A stretch of DNA of 64,000 nucleotides from Litoditis marina (lineage: Eukaryota; Nematoda; Chromadorea; Rhabditida; Rhabditidae), in assembly GCA_964036275.1 (NCBI GenBank), contig OZ038437.1:9815960-9879959 (forward strand). Direction: 5' to 3'. Of the stretch, positions 1-10,700 are shown piece by piece. The position numbers were made by a program, and so were the translations under genes. Below the pieces are notes generated by a model. That model saw only the letters and a program-made list of their open reading frames with translations. It did no database searches and was not told the DNA's origin. Positions within the stretch are counted from its first letter, which is position 1. Every line of letters starts with the position of its first letter.

Positions 1-1045
1 CCTTTCTTGTCTATAATTCCACGTGATTAGAATGTCGCATTTGAGGGGTTTAATGAGGTCTGCCGAGTGTTAACTCTGTCAGCTGTTGCTGAGAAAGTAA
101 TTGAACCAGCGATAAACAGAGGTGATCTCTGAATTAACGTGAATAAATGGAATTGTCACGTAAAATGCGGAGAAACGTTAGAAAAGAGTTATATGATTAC
201 GAAGCACGGAAGTGAAGTTTTAGTGTGAAAATGACTGTGGGAGAAAATATTGGGGAAAATTGAAGTATCGCCCCCCACTTTAGTTGGGTCCCCCCCCCCC
301 GTAGCACTTCAAGCCCCCACTCAACCTGAAACCTGAAAATCTAGAAAAGGGGGGGGGACGAAATTCAACTTCGACATTTACTATTTACCCCCCACCTGCG
401 TCGGTGGGGGGTAGAACTTCAATGGTGGGGGGTCAAACTTCAACGAGTGGGGGGCTGAACTTCAATACCGGAAATGTTTACTTTTCACCCCCCACCTTCA
501 AACTTTTGTATTGCAGGTGATAAATTGAAGTATCACCCCCCGGTGGGGGGGGGGGGGGGCAAACTACAATTCCCCAAAAGCAATACAAATTCAGAAAGGT
601 GGGGGGGGGGGGGGGTAAAAAGTCAATGTTCCCAAATATTGTTCTTGGCAAGTTGGTCAAAGGTCGAGATTGATTCAAGTTTCGATTACATATTTTTCTA
701 ATCAAATATACGTTGGATTGATTCCGATTGGCTTGATTTGAATGTAGAGAGTAATAGTTGACGACTAACTAGTGCTAAGATATTTTTGCAAAAAAAGATA
801 TTTCTGCAAAATTTCCGGAAACGTTGTTATATTTGTAGTGGATAAGTTTGTCAGTTCAAAACATGTTGACATTTTTACATTTTTGTTTGAACAGTTTGAT
901 AAGGACCCAAACTGGGGGTGGCATTGTTTGCGATAATACAGTGTCACACTTTTATTCCCCCGTGATCTCTGTTTTACCGGAGCAGTTTGTGCCTATTTTG
1001 ATGATCCGCAGAAAGGTCAGAAACTATGCGTATCTATTTTTTCAG
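1..1045. other. Upstream sequence, no exon recognised
   Basis: The transporter frame enters at 1046 with its first base completing a codon, so earlier exons must exist. Apart from the poly-G/C cluster at 268-617 I see no convincing coding exon here. One weak candidate starts after the AG at 895 and would splice before the GTGGCA near 919, in the right phase, but its donor is poor and its residues match nothing I know. Confidence 0.5.
268..617. repeat. Poly-G/poly-C cluster with short repeated cassettes
   Basis: Runs of 6 to 16 G or C recur. They are linked to a short cassette, GTGGGGGGT followed by a few bases and AACTTCAA, seen at about 401-475. Its reverse complement (TTGAAGTATC then CCCCCC) occurs near 262-280 and 524-542. 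Both strands therefore carry several G6+ runs within 350 bp. Long homopolymer runs like these are also prone to sequencing error. Confidence 0.8.
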
Positions 1046-3702
1046 CGACGAAGACAAACATTTGTTTTGTAAGTATTCTAATCTTGAACTCGAAGTAAAA
1101 CTCAAACTTGGGCCAAGAACAAGCGAAATTTGACATATTTCAGCTGTTGCTCATGCTAACCTGGGAAATTATACGTAATTTACTCGAAAACCTGGCTCGT
1201 TTTCAAAGAAGACGAAATGTGACCTGAAATAATAGTATAAGTGTTGTAATAATATGAATATCATTTATTTCAGCCCCCGGTACTCGCGTGATGTTCCTTT
1301 TAAAGGAAACAGAGGAGGCGCCAGCTATATTCTCAGAAATGGGAGAGTTGGGTTAGTTCGTTTATTTTTGTTTCCATTACCCTTTATAAAATGTGGTTTT
1401 TCTCTGTGTAATGAACTCGAAAACCCAGTTTTCTCATCTTTCTCTGAAAATCAATCCACTTTTGTGCATTTTTGCTACAAATACTGATATTTTGTACAAT
1501 AAACATGATTCGCGCCATATTCTCGTGTAGTTTTCAATGTCTCTTCGTCCAGTTTCATGTATCTGGAGTTTTTAATGTTTTCATGATACAATACATATGT
1601 TTCCGACATTTTGTATGAAAACCACAAAACTAAAACTTTCTTGTTTCAGGTGAGACTGAGTGGCGGGAAACAGCCAGATGGGTGAAGTTCGAGGAAGCCG
1701 TCGAACAAGGTTCGTTTAAACTCTGGAAAACTTGGTTGAATACATACTTCAGTGAAGTTTTCTAAATGGAACATTCAGGCCAATACTGAGAAAGTTTGCC
1801 AATTTTTGATGCAGAATCACGAAATTTTCCGAAATATACTAAAGAAGGGTTCTGTCATATAGAGTAGTCATATCTTACTGGTGTATGCCTGAAAATCTCG
1901 AAATCTTTTCGAACCTGTGCAGATTTGCGCTTTTCTGATCCGAACCCGAATTAGGGAATTTGCGGTTAATATGAAAATAATTTATTTAGGTGGAAACCGT
2001 TGGTCTAAACCGCACGTGGCCACCCTATCTCTCCATTCTCTGTTCGAGTTGAGAAGTTGTCTGAACAATGGACTTTTTCTCAAGGACATGCCCCATACGG
2101 AACTCAACGATATTTATGGTACGTGAAGACACGTTAAAAAAACGTGAACTAAACGATATATATGTTACGTGAAAACACGTGAAAAGCACGTTAACTCAAT
2201 GTATTTATGGTACGTAGGAAACATGAAATACACGTGAACTTCTTGACACACGTGTGAGGAGTGTCACATTGCTTGTTGTATTGTATAACACAAAGTATAT
2301 TAAGTAAACAGCAATAAGTGAACCGGCAGTGTTCTTTGTTTTTTTCCGAAACAAAACGTTCTCTATGGTTGGAATGGTGCCAATTTATGGCTTTATGGCC
2401 ACCTTAAGATAAGAATGTGTGCACCAGGTGATTACTGTTATTTACGACCAGCTACCGGGTGTCATTAATGAATGATAAGGCGTCAGATGTGTATAGGGCG
2501 TGACCGAATCATCGCTGTAGTTTGATCAGGATGATAGTTGTAGTTTGAACTAGAAATACGCGGTAGATCATAATTCGCAGCGAGAAAGGTAAAGGTGAAA
2601 CTAGGAACACAGAAAGAAACAGAGAAACCTACACATGCTTTGCAAAGAGTGAACCCTAAAGTGTGTAGCCCGAATAATGATGTTAGATCATAATATTAAT
2701 AGTAATATTACATTTTTATGTTATAAAAATCACTTCAGAATCCGTAGTGGAGGCTTTTGTCGACAATGGCTCGTTGCCAGAAGAGATGAAGGAGGAGTTG
2801 ATGGAGGTTCTGCGCAGAAAACACGTACATCAATATGAGCAGGTTGGTTTTTCACTTTCACGTGAATCACGTGTTATGTGATTACGTTGTTGGGTTTCAA
2901 GCTGTGGTCTTAAAATACGGACATTGACAGTATGAGCAGGTCGGTGGGAATTTTCACGTTTTCCAGTGATTTATGTAGTTAAATCAGTATTAACAGGTTT
3001 GTCACGTTTTTGCGTGACCACGTGATTCCCAATGTATGTCGGTGGACTGCAACGTGTAGTATGTTGTAACATATGGACTAGAAAGATGGGTATGGTGAGT
3101 GTATAGGTCAAACACCCAAGCTCCAAGTGTTCATATAAGCCTGAAGCGCCCATAACTTGTTATCAGATTGGTCGTGATGTCTCTTCCTCCCATCATGATA
3201 GGAGCGATAACTTTTATCGCGCAAAATCAGCTTTTCAAATAGGGTTGACGTTATTTTCGGAAAAAACCAGGATTGGTCAGTTTCTCAGATGTATATGTCA
3301 GTATGTGTAGTAGAATAGTTCAAATATTGTACGTTTTAGATTTGAAATGGGTTAAATTGAGGAATAGTTTGACCTCACGGGTAAGTTTTTCACACAACTT
3401 TGTATATAGATGGCTAGGCGTTGATCTCACTTGCTTTTTCTACGTCACTCAACGAACAGCTGTTTTCTGTGGCCCGATAATGAGCCACTAGTGCATGTCT
3501 GCACTCAATTCCGGTGGTTTTTGCGGGGAAGCATAAAAGTAGTCGCTGGAGGAAATGGCATAGTTTGGGCTAGTAGCTGAGGGATTGCTGGAAATAAGCA
3601 TATAAAATATGGATTCAGGGCAGTTACATTAAGAACTACTCATATATAGTAGTTTTATGGTAATGCGCGTAGAGAGAGAGAGGGAGAGAGAGAGGGAGAG
3701 AG

Positions 3703-3774
<72 letters not shown>

Positions 3775-4709
3775 TACAGATGTATTCGCGAAAATCAAAA
3801 TAAAAGTAGTGAATAGTTGAATAGCATCGATACTGAACCCTAAAAATTGGTGTTCAATCAATACCGCAGTTTTTTTCGCGTTGGGGGGCGAGATAGCTGG
3901 AAATACGCATATAAACATGGATTTACGGCAGTTAAAATAATGATTACCCACATATAATAGTGTTACGGTAACGGGCGACGAAATGTTTAGTGTTGTATCA
4001 GCCAAGTAAACTGAAAAAAAACAAAAGAAAAAAGTTACTGAAAAATGGCACGTTTTCTTCGAAAGACGGTCTCGGTAATCATTTCCATTTTCAGGCTAAG
4101 AAGAATGGTGCCGGCGGCGAAAAGGCCGGTTTTCTATCTACTGTTCGCTCCATTTCCGATATTGGCAGATCGTTTTCTCACGGAAAGAATCTCGCAAAGG
4201 CCGAGGTGCCTCCCGCGGCTGGGCCACAGTTGGAACTGCCAAAGGTCGGTTGGGTTGTGTGGCGTCATTTTTGAGATAGTTCGTTGAATTCTATATCGAA
4301 CTGGTTTTTGTAATTTGTCCGGCTTTTGTTAAACCATTATGTTACCTCAGTAGGTAACCGGTTGGAAACTTTAAATGAATCTGTCGCAACATGTGGTTTC
4401 ACCGACAGTTGTAGCGGTAACCGAATAACCTACTCAGGTAAATTGAAGAAGTGTTACCGAGAATACCAAAAAAACCGGTTAGATAAAAATTCGACCGACT
4501 ATTTACGTCTCATAAATATGGAACTATTAAAAATGATAAAGAAGTTGATAAATAAATAATTTCAATCTGCAGGTAGAATCGATGCCGCGCGACATGCACA
4601 AGGACAGTTCCACATCCGATGTGACCAAGGGAAATACGCATTTCCTGAAGAAGCTGCCAGCCGGGGTCGAGGCAAGCAACGTGCTGGTCGGAGAGGTAGG
4701 CAAGGGACT

Positions 4710-4763
<54 letters not shown>

Positions 4764-7700
4764 TCTTTTTATCGTTCTCTCTCTCTGTTTCTCACTTATC
4801 TCATTGCATGAAACCTAGAACTTCTCTAATAAAATAGATTCCAAATTTCCACGGAACAACAAGCTCAAATTTTTTAGATTAGTGTTTTTCTTCTTAATTC
4901 AAATAGGTTGCAGGTCGACTTTCTCACCCACCACATTTGTGCCTTTGTCCGACTGAAGAACTCAAGTGTTCTCGGCGATCTCACGGAGGTAGGTTACATC
5001 GAACACAAACAGTTAAGGGCCGGGTCATACTGTTTGAGCGAGCTTTTCACATCGGCGTAGAACGACTTATGTGCTTATGTCGTTGATTAACGTCGTTGTT
5101 ACCGCCAACTTTATCGATACTCATTTTTTCTAAAGCACGGGTGAGTTACGTCGGAGTAAAAAGTATAAACTGGCCGAAACGTAAGGTTTGCTATGATCAG
5201 AGTTGTCAGATTAGGCTCACGTTCCACGGTACCAGCTAGTTTGTTTATTTCGCAGGTTCCCGTTCCAACCCGTTTCATCTTCCTGCTGCTCGGTCCCCGC
5301 GGGCATGGTGCCAACTATCGGGAGATTGGAAGAGCCATTGCCACCCTCATGGCCGATGAGGTGAGTTTTTTGAGCTCTACCAAATTGACCATAAGCTGTC
5401 CAGAATGGTTTGACCAACCCTATAATATTTATTGTGCGAGTTCTCTCGTTTGAATGTTAAACTAGGGAGCAAGAGATGTTCTGCGTGTTCAGGGTCTTCA
5501 GAAGCGTTCCTCAGATGACGGTGTCGTTATTCAATGTGCTCATTATTGCGCAATATCAAAGTTTTCCATTGACGTTGTGAGCTGTACAGAAAAATACGGT
5601 TGTTTTCACTGAGATGAGATGATCCTAGAATTTACATCCAGATCTTCCACATGGTTGCGTTCAACGCCGGAAACATTGACGATTTGCTCTCGGGAGTTGA
5701 CGAGTTTTTGGATCAGGTACGTTTTTTCGCTGTTGACTTGGTTTTACTTTGTTCCACTCACCTTCAGCCGTTTAGCACCAAAAATGGCAAAAACAAAACA
5801 TCGCGCGCAGCGCGAAGCGCTGTGCGAGATTTGTCATTGGTCCGGCTAATGCGCGCTTTCATTTTTTTAGTTCACTCTCAAAAAGGTCCAATTGTGCAAA
5901 TCAGAACTTTTTATGAATTGCTGATTTTCTATGGCACATTTATAAGCTATGTTCGAAATTTGAACGAAATTGATTGAGTTTGAGCGGAGTTATGACGTTA
6001 TGCGCTTCATGCAGACCGCCAACTTCCGCCGTGTATCTGTCTGTGTTGGTGCGCACTCCTGGGAAATTTTTATGTGTGAACCGATTTGACTGAAAATTTG
6101 GGACACGATAGATATCCCACTCAAACCTTGGGGGCGCAAACTTTTTTCGAAAAAAAATTATTTTTCATCAAGTTATAGGTCTTTGAAAATGTCTCTGCGT
6201 CTCTTCATTTCGTGCACTCTCTCGCCCTCTCTGTCGGGGTAAATCAAATTGCGTTATAACTCAGCTCAGTCCTAACCAATTCAAGTAAAATTTTAAGTAT
6301 GATACCACGACATGAACTGACATCGATTTAGATGTAAGTCTTCTACTGATGACGTCATCGAGGATTCTGGAGCTCGGATGACGTCATTTTTGAAAAGTGC
6401 AAAGTTGACGTCACATATATTTTTAAATGATAGTAATATCTTAGAAAGGGTCAATTAACGGTGAAACTCAATCTAAGAGTGACGTATTCTGGGATTCTGG
6501 AGACCAGATGACGTCATTTTTGAAAAGTGCAAAGTTGACGTCACATATATTTTCAAATGCTGAAAATGTCTTAGAAAGGGTCAATTAACGGTGAAACTGA
6601 ATCTAAGAGTGACGTATTCTGGGATTCTGGAGACCAGATGACGTCATTTTTGAAAAGTGCAAAGTTGACGTCACATATATTTTCAAATGCTGGAAATATC
6701 TTAAAAATGGTATATTAACGATAAAACTTTATCTAAATATGACTTATTCTGGAATTCAGAAGGCCAGATGACGTCAACTTTTAAAAAAAATGACGTGAAA
6801 TATGTTTTCGAATGCTGGAAGTTTCTTAAAAATGGTCAATTCACGATGAAACTTCATTCAAACATGACGTATTCTGGGATTCTGTAGGGCAGATGAAGTA
6901 AGTTTCTAGAACTGCAATGTTGACGTCATATTTTTTTTCCGAATGATGGTAATACTTGACAAGTGGTTCATTAAGAAAACAATTTTATCTGCACCGTACA
7001 GATCAAACCACATACCTACGGAATGTATACAAAAAGAGAAAAGGTCATGAAAAAGTGGGGGGCCCAACGAATGTAAGATTTGTCTTCTGCTGTGCGCCCC
7101 TTAAACAACTACTCTCAAATGGAACAGCTACTGCTACAAAAACCGAAAAATACTAATATAATCAAGTATAACTGTTCATTACAAACATACAAAAGTCGTA
7201 AAATATTTTCTCAAACCTGTAAACTAGAATCTACAAATCACAGATGTTAACTCAACGTAGTCAACTATAGATATCCTGGTTTTGTACCCAATGGTTTGCA
7301 GTTTTGGTCATTACTTCAACTCTAGGTGCTATAACACTTGGCATGTTATTCAACAGTTGTTCTCTCTTTCGCAGCTGTGACTTGTAGGTTCTAGTTTACA
7401 GGTTTGAGAAAATATTTTACGACTTTTGTATGTTTGTAATGAACAGTTATACTTGATTATATTAGTATTTTTCGGTTTTTGTAGCAGTAGCTGTTCCATT
7501 TGAGAGTAGTTGTTTAAGGGGCGCACAGCAGAAGACAAATCTTACATTCGTTGGGCCCCCCACTTTTTCATGAATCCTCTTTGTGTTCAATTTTTCCGAC
7601 TCAAAAAAATGTTGATATGCCGACAAGATACATTGAGTTCGCAATGTCTTTACACTACCACGCGTGACGCCATTGATAATGGTACTAGACGCATATAATT

Positions 7701-10700
7701 GCGCAACTCTCTTGTTCGAGTTTATCAGTTGTTGTTATAGTTCACACCGTTCCTACTGTGACCCCTACAGTAACCGTACAAGCTTTCCGGAGGCTGTTGT
7801 GAGGCTGAAAACTCAATTTATCGAAAATCCTCTCGTACATTCATTGTACCTGAGGACGAGAATGGTGTACGGAAATCCTGTACCTCCACGATTACAACTA
7901 CGAGAGGAATTCGACTTAGAAGTTTCAAAATTCTACTGTAGGAGTCTCAGTAAGAATGGAAAAGACTATACCAGTGCCCCTTTCCAGGCAACCGTACTGC
8001 CACCCGGAGAATGGGACCCGGCCATACGTATCGAGCCGCCCAACCAGATTCCGTCGCAGGAGAAACGGAAACAGGTGATAGTCGTTTTGGTGTTGCTATC
8101 TCACCACTTCTATTCTTTTTTCGCTCTATCAGTTCTCATTTCCTCAAAAGAGATTCAAAGTCAACTGTGCATTTTCTTTTGCCACAGTTTTCTCACTCTC
8201 TCCATCTCCATGGTTTGAAGATTAAAAATAGGATTTTAGGCAGTGAAAACTTTTTCCAGCTCTAACGTAAAGCTAGGTTTGTTCCGTACCATTAGTAGAA
8301 TAGATATGAATGCACATAGTTACTAAGTATTACATGTTTTTTCAGGTCACGGTTTTATAATGGAATTCAGAAACTGTCCAATCTTTTTTTCAGGTCGGTC
8401 AAGAGCTGCTTCTAAGCATGAAGAACGCGCCCCCGAAGCCAAAGGAGGAGCCAGAGGAGGAAGAAGGTTGGGAAATTATTGTTTTTTTCTCGACGGTTCA
8501 CCCATAATTTTTATATAAGTTTATGAATAAACGTCGACCTAACGTGAGTACGTCAGCATACACAAAACAGAACATTGGATCTATACATAAACTAGTAAAG
8601 TCAGACTGATCTTCAAAAGAGAACTCGTTTGACACTTAGAATATCTCGAAAATTGTTTTCTAAATTGAAAATTGTCGAAAATTGTTCAAGTTGGCACAAA
8701 ATGAGCCCTTTTTCTAATTTTTCTCGGAGATTCAGACTAAAGTGTCTGGAGTATGGTATGGAAGTATGATAAGGTGTTTTCAAGTTTATGTTTTGTTGGT
8801 GTCCATTGTATTCTTAATAGTATACCAACCTTTTCATTGTAGGTCACGGCAACGATCCCGCGTTGAAACGAACCGGACATTTGTTTGGCGGACTCATTCT
8901 GGACATCAAGAGAAAGGTGAGGTATAGTGAGTGCCATATCCCATATTTATAAATTTCTGTCGCTCGGCGGAATCGAACCTGCGAACAAAAGATTGGTAGC
9001 AGCGCTCTAGCCACTGCGCTATAAGAGCACATAACAGGCAAGCTTTGGAATCGAAGATACGTGTGCGTACACAGCGGAAAGTGAGATATACAGTACCCTC
9101 CCGCCTTTCCGTTGGCAACGACTATAGAAGTAGATGGAAACATTCAACTTCCCATTTTTGTGGATGTTCGATGTTAACTTTGACATAGGGGATGACCAAG
9201 TCTTCGTGGTAGTTTGATGTCGATGCCCCCATAATTCTCGAGTTTGACCAAAAAGGACAGCTATAGCACAAACACATAATGTTAGGGCAACATACACAGT
9301 GTAGAACTATTTTTCAAAGAGAAAAGAGAGAACAGTGAAATGGTCATTCAGATACCCCACTACGTTTCTGATTACACGGACGCGTTCAACCTGCAGTGTC
9401 TAGCTACAATCTGCTTCATGTACTTTGCTCTCTTGGCCCCTATTGTCACATTTGGAGGTATGGTTTTGTTCTGTCTCATTGGAATGATATATATAGATAG
9501 ATACGAGCAAGGCAAGCCTATAAAACCTTTTCCATTCCTACTGAGACTCCTACAGTAGGATTTCGAAACTTCCAACTCGTTTTGCTCACTTACTTTTGGT
9601 CGGAGAAGTTGAGGATTTTCGTACCTCCTTCTCGTTCTCAGGTAGAGTAAATATACGAGAGCATTTTCCATGAACTTCATTTTCAGCTCCACAACAGCCT
9701 TTGAAAAGTTAGTAAGATTACTGTAGGAGTCTCAGTAGGAATGGTGGGAACTATAGATAATGACCGAATATTAGTTGTAGTTTGATCCCGATCCACGCCA
9801 TCATCTACAAATTCCGGCCGAAAACAACGGGATAAAATTACAATCACATCGATATAACGCAACATACATGGTATAGGGTATAGAAATGGATTGGAGAGAG
9901 TGAATCTTTCAGTGGAAAATTTGGTAGGAACAGTTCGCGTGTCCCTGATTTCTCATCTTCTACTTTTTAATTTGCAGGTCTGCTCGAGGAAGCCACGCAT
10001 CAGCGAATGGCGGCTATGGAAAACATCTTTGGAGGTTTGTGGCAGCAATTTGAAAATGCAACGAAAATGGTGTATTTTTCTACGCAAACCCAACTTTGAC
10101 AGTAGAAAACCCAACTTTGACAGGTGACACATGGGTATAGGTAAACCAATCTGTTCTCTGGCCGAGCGTAGTATGTTGAAAATCATATTTGAATGACGTA
10201 TTGCCAGATTTAATCGAAAATGACGGACGGTTATCGTTTCCTATGATGCTTGTACTCAAGTAAAACTGAACGATGAACACAACAAATAACCGCGGGTTTG
10301 GCTCACGTAATAGATTTTCCAGCCGGTGAATTTCTAAAAACCCATTTTAAGTAACCACTAACTTAGTAAACGATAAGCCTAGCCCATAACCCGGTTATTT
10401 CTTGTAACTTGTCTCCGTTATATTTCAGGAGCAATTTGCGGTATCATCTACCACATGTTTTCCGGACAGCCGTTGACCATAATTGGCTCGACCGGACCGG
10501 TTTTGGTTTTCGAGACGATTGTCTATGACATGTGCAGCCGGCTGGGACTACAGTACCTGTCGTTCAGGGTTTGGGTGAGTGGCACAGTCTAGTAAAGTTG
10601 TACTAAAAGTCTGGAAAGTTTTGAAAACAAGAAAACTGGAAACTTTTTTTGGATGAAAATCGTGCATACGAAATTTTTTGTTTCAAAAACGACCTCCTTT

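Larger units (their letters stand above)
2843..4094 (+). other. Intron 5 (1,252 bp) with repeats
   Basis: Holds a second copy of the exon 5 end and donor (TATGAGCAG then GTCGGT, near 2931-2945), a GA microsatellite (3670-3771), and a duplicated ~82-bp stretch (3587-3670 and 3896-3977) on either side of it. No open frame with recognisable homology. Confidence 0.7.
5717..7987 (+). other. Intron 10 (2,271 bp), longest intron of the gene
   Basis: Coding sequence on both sides is contiguous in family members (DEFLDQ then [10 protein letters not shown]), so no exon is missing. It contains a possible dispersed repeat (about 5780-6330), the TGACGTCA tandem array (6348-6950), a foldback element (7045-7573) and one copy of an inverted dispersed repeat (7785-7962). 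Confidence 0.85.
1046..8916 (+). other. Exons 1-13: cytosolic N-terminal domain of the SLC4 protein
   Basis: These exons encode residues 1-385 of the joined product. In order: an acidic start from the 23-bp microexon; [15 protein letters not shown] and [19 protein letters not shown], the conserved core of the band-3 cytosolic domain (about 34-75); a variable Lys/Ser-rich stretch with [13 protein letters not shown] in exon 6 (132-181); [14 protein letters not shown] (223-236); [14 protein letters not shown] (248-261); [11 protein letters not shown] (297-307); [16 protein letters not shown] (from 310); a Glu-rich linker (exon 12); and [11 protein letters not shown] (375-385) just before the first membrane helix. 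The domain regulates transport and dimerises in known family members. Confidence 0.9.

Noticed and set aside
474..705. Overlapping open frames on both strands in the poly-G/C cluster
   Set aside because: They translate homopolymer runs as Gly/Pro; a by-product of the G and C tracts.
848..1072. 74-residue open frame before the microexon
   Set aside because: It overlaps the inferred microexon in another frame and joins in the wrong phase to exon 2; no recognisable similarity.
2923..2945. Extra coding exon ending in TATGAGCAG
   Set aside because: No acceptor or open frame precedes it and it would duplicate residues already encoded by exon 5; better explained as a duplicated junction.
3655..4005. 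Ser/Leu-rich - strand frame
   Set aside because: Mostly the translation of the (GA)n microsatellite.
7664..8218. Long open frame covering exon 11 and about 320 bp of intron 10
   Set aside because: Only 7988-8074 matches the transporter family. Upstream residues come from a dispersed repeat whose two copies differ mostly at non-synonymous sites. An alternative first exon cannot be excluded without RNA data.
9372..9692. 106-residue - strand open frame opposite exon 14
   Set aside because: It is the antisense of exon 14 plus repeat copy B; no domain and not conserved as protein.
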